Under the pieces are notes generated by a model. The model saw only the letters and a program-made list of their open reading frames with translations. It did no database searches and was not told the origin of the DNA. 64,000 bases of DNA, taken from the NCBI GenBank assembly GCA_030141605.1, contig JAQGDQ010000941.1, positions 1 through 64,000 of the forward strand. The letters are read 5' to 3'. The stretch's first letter is position 1, and each line of letters opens with the position of its first letter. The position numbers and the translations under genes were made by a program. This stretch comes from Tubiluchus corallicola (lineage: Eukaryota > Priapulida > Priapulimorpha > Priapulimorphida > Tubiluchidae). This document shows positions 1 to 12,700 of the stretch, in pieces.

Positions 1-821
1 GTTTTTGCATCGATGCTAAATTTCTGCAGCTTTTGCATCGGTGCTAATTTTGTGCATTTTTTGCATCGGTGCTAATTTTGTGCAGCTTTTGCATCGGTGC
101 TAATTTTGTGCAGCTTTTGCGTCGGTGCTACTTTTGTGCAGCTTTTGCATCGGTGCTAATTTTGTGCAGCTTTTGCATCGGTGCTAAATTCGTGCAACTT
201 TTGCATCGGTGCTAATTTTCTGCAGCTTTTGCATCGCTGCTAATTTTGTGCATTTTTTGCATCGGTGCTAAATTCGTGCAGCTTTTGCGTCGGTGCTTAA
301 GTTTGTGCAGTTTTTGCATCGATGTTAAATTTCTGCAGCTTTTGCATCGGTGCTAATTTTGTGCATTTTTTGCATCGGTGCTAATTTTGTGCAGCTTTTG
401 CATCGGTGCTAATTTTGTGCAGCTTTTGCGTCGGTGCTAATTTTGTGCAGCTTTTGCATCGGTGCTAATTTTGTGCAGCTTTTGCATCGGTGCTAAATTC
501 GTGCAACTTTTGCATCGGTGCTAATTTTCTGCAGCTTTTGCATCGCTGCTAATTTTGTGCATTTTTTGCATCGGTGCTAAATTCGTGCAGCTTTTGCGTC
601 GGTGCTTAAGTTTGTGCAGTTTTTGCATCGATGCTAAATTTCTGCAGCTTTTTCATCGGTGCTAATTTTGTGCATTTTTTGCATCGGTGCTAATTTTGTG
701 CAGCTTTTGCATCGGTGCTAATTTTGTGCAGCTTATCCATCGGTGCTAATTTTGTGCAGCTTTTGCATCGGTGCTAAATTCGTGCAGCTTTTGCATCGGT
801 GCTAATTTTGTGCTAAAGCCC
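1..821. repeat. 28-bp minisatellite with 309-bp higher-order period
   Basis: About 29 units of TTTTGCATCGGTGCTAATTT GTGCAGC. A variant unit (GCATCGATG) returns at 1, 310 and 619, so eleven-unit blocks were copied as a whole. Lies in a CERT intron and probably extends left of the window. Confidence 0.95.
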
Positions 822-1426
822 TGCAAAAACCTCCTCGTTAAACTTAAATTATTCACTTTTCATCAGTATCATCTATTATCATACACTTCTGTTATCACAC
901 ACTTCCTATCCAAGTTCATTGTGTACTTAGTTAAGCCCTGCTCTTTATAATATTTTGCAGATGTTGTATTATTCACTCTGGGTTGTTCTTTTTAGTTGAG
1001 TTCAACGTCAAAGTTTAGAACTTTTCCTTGAGTCACTGTCTTTCCCGATCTGTCCATCCATCCTGTGCAATACAAATTTGCGAATTTTCAGTTTTTTGTG
1101 TTGCTTCTTGCTATGTGTAATCAAGTCGTCATGTTCACATGACATTGGTCTTATACAAGCCTTTGTTTCTCTAGCCCACTGCTGTACAATTAATCTTTTA
1201 TGATAACGATAGCGTATGAAATATAATAATTTATTACAGAATTGTGAACTATTTTAATGTTACCATGTATTACACGTCACTATATTGTACTAAATGTGAT
1301 GATAATAATAAAAAAAATTCGAAATTTATAAACGAACTGAAAGTTATGTATCTTGACCCCACATTTATGGTAAATTATTTCATCCTAATAACTCGAAGGC
1401 ATTATTCTTTTAATTTTATTGATTAG
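822..1426. other. CERT intron, unique AT-rich sequence
   Basis: No repeat, RNA or coding signal visible apart from the acceptor at the right edge. Confidence 0.6.
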
Positions 1427-1624
1427 CCTCATGACCATGATGTGTGTAGATTCGACGTTATCGTCAATGACAACATCTGGTATTTGCGAGCTTATTCTGC
1501 CGAGGAGCGAGATCACTGGGTTCAAACCTTGCAATCTTGTAACCACGGCAACAGTCTCCGTCGTCACGGCTCATTGAAATCTCTTGGGTCTGTAGGATCG
1601 TCAGCGAGTTCGACTTCTTTCAAG
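1427..1624 (+). CDS. CERT1: CERT exon: PH domain C-terminal helix and serine-repeat motif
   Basis: The exon opens after a TAG acceptor with [20 protein letters not shown], matching the last strand and helix of the CERT PH domain, which binds Golgi PI4P. It ends with [20 protein letters not shown] just before a GTAAGT donor, in phase 0. This is the serine-repeat motif whose phosphorylation in mammalian CERT (PKD, then casein kinase I) shuts off PH and START activity. The LxRxxS PKD consensus is present and serines then recur every third residue. Confidence 0.93.
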
Positions 1625-3545
1625 GTAAGTGGTAATAGTTGTAAGTTAGTGGTACGTTTTTTACGTTTATTGTACGGCATACGTCAAAAGCATGAAGATC
1701 TGTCTCTTACAAAATACGTGTAGCAACCAAAAACTTCATATTATAAAGTTTTGATGAATATTTACTAAGTACTAACATATTATGATAAGACTTTCAGGGC
1801 CATTGATTTTTTTTTAGTTTTTTACACATCATCAAGCTATCTATCTTTCTTGAAAGACAAGAAAAGGGGTAACAGAAGTAGGTTTCAGAAAAATAGGTTT
1901 AAAAATTTATGTTACTTTACAGCAATTTTATGTGTGTATCGTACTCGTGTTGAAAGGAATTTTGCTTGTTTTCATTTGAAATCTCCCGCAATATTGTTCC
2001 AATGGCACCATTACATGACGTCATGTACGCATAACTTAAATCAGTGGATGAAAAGGCATTATTAAATTATGTCCCAAAAAATCTCTCTGTGCAAATCTAT
2101 ATTACTTAGATTTTTGCTTACCTGCTGGAAAGACTCATGTAACTAGAAATAATAATTTAAAATGTTTGTTCCATTTGGTAAAATATCGCGGTAAAATGTC
2201 GCCGGCTCCCCCTCCAGGGTGCACCGCTCACTAACAAAAAACGTATTTTTAATCTTATTGACAAGATACAGTAATTTGAAATTTTACTTAGTTACTAACA
2301 TGTGTGCTACGAATGCTCTGATTATTTTTCCAAAACTTCACTTAATGTTATCTAAACTTGTTTCAAACGGACCTACCATTAAAATGGCTGCGTCTAACGG
2401 TCATCTTGGGAGTTTAAATTTACGTCTTTCATACCGCGTTACTGCCGACGCAAGCCCTGCATGCAAAAAGGCAGTACGTAAGTGGAAAAAATTTTTCGAG
2501 AGGAGTTTTTTAAGCTTTATGTAAGTGGAGAGTATTCTTCTGCTTTTCGACTAATGAAATTTGATTAAGTTTTTACTCTGAAACAAGGTGAACAAGGATT
2601 TTAACTTGGCCACAGATTCATGGACAAAAAAGTGTTACAAGTTATTCAGGTAACAGTAACAATTTAATCCTAAATGTAATCGTGCTCCTTTAGAGATATT
2701 CTTCCACGTCAAGCTTAAGAACTCCATAGATCTATACTCCAAAGCCTTAATTATTGCACTGCTTATGTAAAATACGTATTCTGCAACGGTTAAATCTAAA
2801 ATGATAAAATTCGTTTCAGAGAGGAAGAGGTCTCAGAGAAAAATTGCATGAAATGGGAACATTCCGTGACATTCTGTGCCAGCAGGTTGACACGCTGCAA
2901 AAATATTTTGATACGTGCGCAACTGCTATGTCTCCGTCCAGTGATAAGCGAAATAGTATGTAAAAATGCTTTACTTGTATAAAAAAATTAACGTTTAAAC
3001 GCTTGTATGCATTGAGTGCATTTGTGCTGATAAACAGCTAAAATCTTTTCGTTAAAGTTCTTTCTAAGTTTGAAAACTGAATTGCAATTGTAAAAGGTCT
3101 TTTCAAAATTTCTTAGATACTTGAAAACTATTAAATCAAGTTTAAGAACCCTTACCTGTTTTGAGGTAAATGTTTTTTCATTAAAATTTTCTACATTTTA
3201 AGGTAAAATGTGTCAAACGCTTTTAAAATTTGTGAAAGTGTTTGTGCGTCGGTGCATGTATCTGCGCCGTCTTGTAAAATTACATGTTCAGGATGTTTCC
3301 CTGTAAAATTCTGTTTTTGCTCGTAGGTATTGCCATTGATGATCTCGAAATGATTGATGACAATTTTGAAATTCAAATTCCAGGCTTCAATGATAGTAAA
3401 GGTAAAGATATATATATATATATATATATATATGTATTCATGTCACAAATTCATTTACGTGTGTTGTGTGTGTGTGTTTGTGTGTGCGTGTGTGCATGCG
3501 TGTTAGAAGTGTTAACATCTAACATATATATATAACATGTGTGTG

Positions 3546-3588
<43 letters not shown>

Positions 3589-3696
3589 ATGCATGCGTGT
3601 GTGTGGGGGGTGTGGGGATGTGGGTGTGGGTGTTAGAAGTGTTAACATCTAACTCATATATATAACATATAACATATATATGTGTTAGATGTTAAG

Positions 3697-3736
<40 letters not shown>

Positions 3737-6700
3737 TAACATGTCTGTGTTAGAAGAATGACATACATGAGGAACTTTTAAGAAGTCTTGTATAACGACA
3801 TTGTTAAATTTTACTCAACTAGGACTGATGAATTGTAATAAAGAAGCAGGTGAAAGTATTTAATTTGTTGCTTTACACTGCACTGACCAGTGGTCACCCT
3901 TCAATTTAGCGGACCTACTTAGTGTAGGTAATTTGTCATAACTGAAACTTAATTCATCATCAACGATAATCCTCTAAAACGAGCACCGAAGCAGTTTTCC
4001 TGTATGGTCTCCATCCATTTATCAACCAAGATTAGTGTTGCTTAACTTTGATAGAAGACACGCACTTCCCTTGTCTTGATTTTGATTATTGATTTTAACG
4101 TCTTACTGTTGCTCTCTTCGTAGAGAATTCAAGTTGCTTGCAAGAAAACTTGGCGATACACGCTTCACATGCAATAGATTTCCGCGGGGAGGCGCTGACG
4201 TTCAAGGCTACGACGAGCGGAATCTTGGAAACACTTTCCTACTGCATAGATTTAATGAACCAAAGAGAAGAACTTTGGAGGAGAAGAGTAGAGAAGGTGA
4301 GATATTATTAACGTACAAAATTTACATGATTTAAAAGTGATTTTTGAAGTTGTTGCTCAGTCACTTTGATATGCTTGAGTTTAGACACACTTAGACGTAC
4401 GGATAAAAACCAAACGTGTATAATAAATATTTGCATTTCACACAACTGAAAAGTGTGTATTGAACTAGAATGGAAAATAAGAATGGAAAAACTGCTGCAC
4501 TGAACATTGAGCAAAAACTAGAAAGCAAAAACAGTCAGTAAACCCTTTTTCACAGTCAGTATACAGGTATAGAACTTGACCTATGCAGACTTGCACAGGT
4601 TTCACAACAACCATTAATTTTAGATAGGGAGAGGACCAGTGTGCATGTAGTCACTGGACCATACAATTATACTGAAGGTAAGTCAGCTGGTTGAATGTAA
4701 CAAGATTAGCACATAGATGGCAGCACCTAAACTACTATGTACACGTACCAACTTCCGCACACGTTATAAACCCGTGTTAATAGCTGTGTTAGGAAAAATC
4801 ATTGTTAATTGAAGGTATATCTTTGTTAGGAAATGATGTATTTACACAGATATGCAAATACGGAGAGCAAAAATCAATTATGCTTGGCTATATCAAGCAC
4901 AAGGTTTATTGCTCGTTTTTAACATAATATTTGTTCTGAAGTATCAGGATCAAGATTATTATTAAAGTCAAACTAAACCCTCACTATGATATAAGCCTTC
5001 ACAACCTAAAATCCTACTCTCATTACGAATATTCAATTTATTTTACTATAAACTTGCTGTACAATTTGTTTCATTCGAATTTTTATCACTTCGTTGTTAG
5101 CGGTATTAAATTTAGAGAATCGCCGTCTTTCGTTGCGCAAGACGAATGACGTTATGAGTGCAGTCACGAGGTCTCCAAAGATCGGTAAACAAACATCGGT
5201 AACCAAGGACTCTTTCTGTACCTCGTACCTCATTCTCGCTCATGAACGCGAAACATGGCGATCTTTACGGCAGTGCACGCGTTAGAAATTAAGCAGAAAA
5301 GAGTAAGTTATTTAATTTATAACTCCATTTTGTGTAAAAATAATTGTGATTTTTTTGTGTAATCATAATATTGAGTTTAAAAAACTTCAGTATCTGTTGG
5401 GGTTACAGATCTTTAATGATCCTACAGTTGATTAAGTTTAAATACCAAACTCAAAAGACGGGAAATGTAAAAAAGTTGGAATGCTGCTGGATTAGAACCA
5501 GATACCATAGGTTTGCATTGCAGACATCTTGGACCACTAGACCACAGCTTACCCAGTGGTCAAGACCGACCAAAGTTTATCCCGTATAGCTGGTCAACAA
5601 AATTCAGCATTTCGATTTTGAGATCTCTCTTTGGAAATGTTGAATTTGGTTGTCAGCTATAAAGGATGATATTTGTACTGCCTTGTCCACTGGGAGTACA
5701 ACAGCCAAGTGGTTTAAGTCATCTGCAGTGTAAGCAGAAGGCTTCTGGTTCAATTCCACGTCTTCATGTTTGTCGATTTCAAGTTTGATAATTTTGGGTT
5801 TTTACCATCAACAACTGTTTGCTACAATAGTATACAGTGGCTAAACAATTTCGTCCAATCACAGCTTATTTTGCAACCATTTCTTATACGTTCTCGGATT
5901 GGCTTCCAGTATTTTGGAGTTTCTTTTCCTCTTTACTGGAGGCGCTTCTGCTGTTTTGCATAATATTTCAATAATAGCTGAACTTTCTTGACTTTTGTTA
6001 ACGTCTGTAAGTGCAGTGATTTGTTGAACTTTCTTGACTTTTGTTAACGTCTGTAAGTGCAGTGATTTGTTGAACTTTCTTGACTTTTGTTAACGTCTGT
6101 AAGTGCAGTGATTTGTTGAACTTTCTTGACTTTTGTTAACGTCTGTAAGTGCAGTGATTTGTTGAACTTTCTTGACTTTTGTTAACGTCTGTAAGTGCAG
6201 TGATTTGTTGAACTTTCTTGACTTTTGTTAACGTCTGTAAGTGCAGTGATTTGTTGAACTTTCTTGACTTATGTTAACGTCTGTAAGTGCAGTCATTTGT
6301 TGAACTTTCTTGACTTTTGTTAACGTCTGTAAGTGCAGTGATTTGTTGAACTTTCTTGACTTATGTTAACGTCTGTAAGTGCAGTGATTTGTTGAACTTT
6401 CTTGACTTATGTTAACGTCTGTAAGTGCAGTGTTTGTTGAACTTTCTTGACTTTTGTAGACATCTGTAAGTGCAGTCATTTGTTACAATTAGGAAATGGA
6501 GAAACGCCACAAAGTGGAAGACTTGTATAAGCACGCTTTGGAGAAGCTGGACGACCTTGAAAAGAAGCCACCCATCATATTTGGTGGTCCAGACTATGAG
6601 GTCAGTTTTCAGTTTCTGTAGTTGAACCATTCACTTTGTCACTTTTAGTTGATGTAGAACAATAGCGGCTCGTAACTAAAATTACTGGGAGTGCTGCTTC

Positions 6701-9700
6701 AGAAAATTTTTAGCCATTGTTTTAATACTGTGTAAAATGTAACAAACGTGTAATTTTAATGTTGTAGTTATATTTGAATATCGGGTGTTGAACTGTCTCT
6801 TTTCTTAACTGCAACTTTCTCGTGGAGAGACAACAGTGAAAAATTAAGCTGTTGTAGTTTACTTACAGTCATGGAACTTATTTCTTGGGGATGCAAGGCG
6901 TTCATTATTAAATAATTTATGTTTTAAGCACACGCTGAGTTTACATTTTATCATATCCAAGAGTATGACGGTGGACGGTAAACCCATGGCCATTGTTACT
7001 GTGTTAGAGGCAATACTTTCTCTACCTAGCAGCAGACGCTAACATAAAGCATGTTATCTCAGACATGTGCGCATGGCCGCATGTGCGCAACAGCCAAACA
7101 CCACGTTGCTTGGGCTGTGAAGCAAATTGTACTTCCCTCACGTGATCCAGTTCTGAATAAGTATAGAAAAAAGAACTAAAGAAAAAAGACTTATTATATT
7201 GAATATTATCAATAATAATGAGTGAAAACAGGGGGTGTTGCAGTACCACTGTACCTATACACGAGCTGCCACTGATGTAGAAACGTGTGTTATTAAAGTT
7301 AGTTTAGGTGTAAACATTATTATTCATTTGCTTGTAATGTTGTTTATTGTTGTGTCTCATTATAACAGTCGAATGAAGCCAGTTGAAATTCTATGATTGT
7401 TAGCAGTACCCCCCTCCACATCCATTATTGATTTTTTATTGAAGCCAGTTGAAATTCCAGATTGTTAGCAGTACCCCCCTCCACATCAATTATTGATTTT
7501 TGATTGAAGCCAGTTGAAATTCCAGATTGTTAGCAGTACCCGCTTCCACATCCATTATTGATTTTTGAATCTTATCTTTAAACTTAAACATTTCATCATT
7601 AGTTTTCTGAGTGAACCATAATCTTTTTTCGTGGTTTGATATTTATTGTTTATTCTGATGGTCCACTGTGGTTTGTTGGTTTTTATATGGGTCAGTATCG
7701 TTTGTTTATTATTTCAGGAGGGACCATTTAGCTCGTTAAAAGAAGAGGAATTCTACGATGCAATCGATGCGGCCTTGGATAAACAAGAAAAAGAGGAGGA
7801 TTTGGTAACGTTTCCTGATGTTCATCATTTCTGTGTACTTTATACAAATGTGCTCATTTCCAGCCAGTTTTGACCTGGAATCAATCATCGTTAAAACTAA
7901 AATGTTTAAAATTGAAAAGTAATTATGGCAGCTGTAGTGTACATGTGTAGTCTGTCTGAAAAGTCTGAAGTGTAGTGTACATGTGTAGTCTGTCTGAAAA
8001 GTCTGAAGTGTAGTGTACATGTCTGACTGAAAATATGGTATCGGGATTAAACGTCTGTAAACTTGGCGGTGATTGAATCCACCAGTAAATGCAGTTGTAT
8101 AGAATTAGACATATGCAAATAAATGTATACAAGATGTTTGAATATCAAATTATTATATTCTCGGTTTTTGGTTTAATGATTATTTATTCGGAGATTAATA
8201 AAACTAAGGATGCACTGTCGGTGATGGTAACAAATGATCATTTTTGAATATGATGTCGTTTTGCTGTTATTTTGATAAGCAGGAATAAAAGCTTGTGTAA
8301 AATTTGGCTTCTTGCCAATTTGTGAGCTATGTGATTATGAAGTAGTTGTTCAGGTTATGTTCCGCACGTTCAGACTACAAAGTTTTCTCGCACGTTTTCT
8401 CTGACAGTAAGCTCGCAAGTGTGAACGGCTTAGCAAGTTCTCTCGCAAGAACTCTCAGCAACTCAAAGAGTTTCCAGTAACTTGTGAACTAGCAACTTTC
8501 GGAATTAGCAAAGTCGTTCACACTTGCGGGTTTTCTCTTAGAGAGAACTTGTGAGAGACTTGCAAAGCCGTTCACACGTGCGGGTTTTCTCTTAGAGAGA
8601 ACTTGTGAGAGACTTGCAAAGCCGTTCACACGTGCGGGTTTTCTCTTAGAGAGAACTTGTGAGAGACTTGCAAAGCTGTTCAAACTTGCGGGTTTTCTCT
8701 TAGAGAGAACGTGTGAGAACTTGCAAAGCTGTTCACACGTGCCAGAACTTGTGAGAAAACTTGGAAAGCCGTTCACACTTGCGAGAACTTGTTTGAAAAC
8801 TTGCAAAACCGTTCACACTTGCGAGAACTTGTGAGAGAACTTGCAAAGCTGTTCACACTTGCGAGAACTTGTGAGAAAACTTGCAAAGCTGTTCACACTG
8901 GCGAGTACTTGTTAGAGAACTTGCAAAGCCGTAAACACTTGTGAGAACTTGTGACAGAACTTGCAAAGCTGTTCACACTTGCGAGAACTTGTGAGAAAAC
9001 TTGCAAAGCTGTTCACACTTGTGAGTACTTGTGAGAAAACTTGCAAAGCGGTTCACACTTGTGAGTACTTGTGAGAAAACTTGCAAAGCCATTCACACTT
9101 GTGAGTACTTGTGAGAAAACTTGCAAAGCGGTTCACACTTGTGAGTACTTGTGAGAGAACTTGCAAAGCCGTAAACACTTGTGAGAACTTGTGACAGAAC
9201 TTGCAAAGCCATTCACACTTGCGGAGTTTCTCTCAGAGAGAACTTGCGAGAACAAACTCTGTAGTCTGAATGCGCCGTAAATCATTTTTGCAGCTGCTAC
9301 AACGCTATAAGAGAAGCTCTGAAGTATCGGTGGTACCTTTCACACTTCCCGCCCCATCAGAACATCGACTGTCGGCTGAGGTAAATGTGATCATATTTTT
9401 TCTTTTCATAAAATTTGGCACTTTGTAAACTGGAGTCCATCACTCAGTACCGTGGCCTGTAAATTGGAGTCCATCACTCAGTAGCGTGGCCTGTAAACTG
9501 GAGTCCATCACTCAGTACCGTGGCCTGTAAACTGGAGTCCATCTCTCAGTACCGTGGCCTGTAAATTGGAGTCCATCACTCAGTAGCGTGGCCTGTAAAC
9601 TGGAGTCCATCACTCAGTACCGTGGCCTGTAAACTGGAGTCCATCACTCAGTACCGTGGCCTGTAAACTGGAGTCCATCACTCAGTACCGTGGCCTGTAA

Positions 9701-12700
9701 ATTAGAGTCCATCACTCAGTACCGTGGCCTGTAAATTGGAGTCCATCACTCAGTACCGTGGCCTGTAAATTGGAGTCCATCACTCAGTACCATGGCCTGT
9801 AAATTGGAGTCCATCACTCAGTACCGTGGCCTGTAAATTGGAGTCCATCACTCAGTACCTTGGCTTCTACTTAATCTGGAATAGTTAGGATCATACGAGA
9901 TTAGTAAGTACATTAGTCTTTTTCAAAGAAATGAAATATAAAAGCTAAACTGAAACAGAAAATTGTTATTTTTACCACTAGGTGGACGAAGTCGTCTGGG
10001 ACCACATCAAAATGCTGAAGACCGGAATCGGTGTGAACAAGACAGAGTGGGAGTGCCTAGCCGAGGACGGTGACATGAAGGTGACTGGAATTTTTTGTTT
10101 CACATTTATCACCCACTTTTTAATGAGTGTTACATTTTTTGCTACATTTTATATTTAATTTGTTTATTTACTATATTATTTGTTCGAACACATAAGTTTT
10201 ATTTGTCACAAATTGGCTAGTTAAAGGGTAGCTTTTTTCTCTTCTGTAATAAAATAAAATTGGTTCCTGAATTGAATACTAAGACGGAAGCATCGCTGAA
10301 AAATTTACTACTATAAGAAAAGTGATTACAAAACTGATGTCTACTTATGCAGCCTCTTTGGAACAGAAAGTTTACGTTATTTAAAAATCTGCAAAGCTGC
10401 GAGTCGAACCAATGTCCTCGCTTGGCAATGGTTTACCATTTCTTGTGCATCCATAAGTAAGAATGAGTTAGTTAATCGCGACACGGTTTACTATTAATAG
10501 TGATTTTTCAAGTTTCCCAAAATATCATTATTATTAATAGCCCTGGTGTGGTTAACACTGTATTTATTTTTTTATTTTCAGGAAGTTTTCTTTTTAAATT
10601 GTCCATTTTGTGTTGCAATGTTGTTGTTTTAATCCTTTTTCAACTCTCAGGTTTACAGGAAGTTGCAACTGGAAGAGTATCCATCCACACCGGTAGATTT
10701 TATAATTGTTTTTAGCTTTTGCATTGGAATTTTGTTGGCTGTGTTGCACCAAAATTTACTTTTGGCACACAAGGAAAAGTGAAGTGGATTTTTAGCCAAG
10801 TGTGAAAGTTTTTGTTTGAATGAATTGATTTAATATACTGTATATACTTATGTACAAGTCGATGTACATTTAAAGACCAAAAATTGCATCATTTTATATA
10901 TTACCTGTTTACAAGTCGACCATAAAATATTAAGATCTTCCAGAGCAAATGATGTGGTTCATCACCTTCCCATTTGAAGAAAACATAATTCACTAAAATT
11001 AATGCCTCTGCGTAGTTGTGTTTTATATACGATGGTAATCGATATTTTGCCAATAAAACGCGCATGTACAAGGCCAGTGTAAAACTTCTCATGGAAGCCG
11101 ACAGGTGGCAGCACCTGCACAACATTGGCGGTTTCCATGTTCTGATCGAGTGCTCCGTCGCTAGTTTATTTATTTATTGGTAATATATAAATTTCAACTT
11201 AATTTCACATACATTAAAATAAATTACGTAATATTTGTTAATTTTGAGAAGTAATGTCAAGATGCGAACCATTCTCTGATGTGAAGTATCACAGTACAAG
11301 CGTTCATTCGGTTTAGTGTATAATGAAGGATTATTTCTTTACATATTCGTATTGTAGATGACTCTTTAGGGACATCTCCCGAAAGCATATCATAAGTATA
11401 AGTCGACCCCAAAAATTTCACCTTAAAATCGCCTCCCAAAAATTCTCTGCTTAAGTCCTCTGCTTAACGACTCCCCGTTTAGCGATGTTTCGTTTTAACG
11501 ACGCTGAACATTATTTATTAATTAGTAGAAACTGTAAAGAAAATCATAAAACTTTTAAATTATATGATTTAAGCAGCATTGATTTTTGCCCCTAGAATGT
11601 ATCTCAGCTCTTTTACTTTCTATGGAAGTCTTGGCTTCGTTTAATGACGTTTCACTTAACGACCATGCTGGAACGCATTAGTGTCGTTACGCGAGTACTT
11701 GCTGTATTAAATTTAACTTGGCTAGACTAAGACAGGTTAGTTAACTTGGGTTAGATGAAGTTAGATCAGGTTAGGATAGGCTAAAATAGGCATTGATAGC
11801 TTAGACTTGAGTACATTGGGTTATGCTAAGTTATGGTTATGAGATGGGTCATTTGCAGAGATAAATAACATCTGTGAAGGTAATGTTTCAAGTTGTAGAT
11901 CACTCAATTTGTTATGATTGAGTTTAGGCGCAGAAGTATGAACAAGAATAAAAAATCTATAATACGTATTTGCACTGCACACAACAGAAAAGCGTTTATT
12001 AAAACTACAGACACATGAGTAGCATGACTGCTGCACTGAACACTGAGAGTGAGAGAGTCCTGAACACTGAGAGTGAGAGAGTGAGAGTCCTGAACACTGA
12101 GAGTGAGAGAGTGAGAGTCCTGAACACTGAGAGTGAGAGAGTGTCCTGAACACTGAGAGTGAGAGAGTGAGAGTCCTGAACACTGAGAGTGAGAGAGTGA
12201 GAGTCCTGAACACTGAGAGTGAGAGAGTGTCCTGAACACTGAGAGTGAGAGAGTGAGAGTCCTGAACACTGAGAGTGAGAGAGTGTCCTGAACACTGAGA
12301 GTGAGAGAGTGTCCTGAACACTGAGAGTGAGAGTGACTAGAAAGTAAAACCAGTCAGTACATATAGGTATAGGTGACCTATGCAGACTTGCACAGGCTTC
12401 ACAACAACCATTACTTTAAAATAGGGAGACATCCAGTGAATATGCAGTCACTGGACCATACAATTATACTGGGGGTAAGTCAGCTGGTAGAATGTAACAG
12501 GATTAGCCCATAGATGGCAGCACATAATTATAATGTACAATTCCAACTTCCACAATGTCGGATTAGTACTGCATATTAGATTTTAAAAAGATCAAATCAT
12601 GGTGGCTTTTCGCTGTGCAAATCTAATGCATGTCTTACTTTGATCTAAAATGAACTAGTAAAAACATGGAAAAATTACAAATGTAAATCATAACAGTATT

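Noticed and set aside
4089-4334. 81-codon + frame
   Set aside because: Wrong frame; the real CERT exon ([14 protein letters not shown]) is in a different frame of the same bases.
8395-9255. Regular repeats considered as a CRISPR array
   Set aside because: Units are contiguous tandem repeats without unique spacers, in an animal intron.
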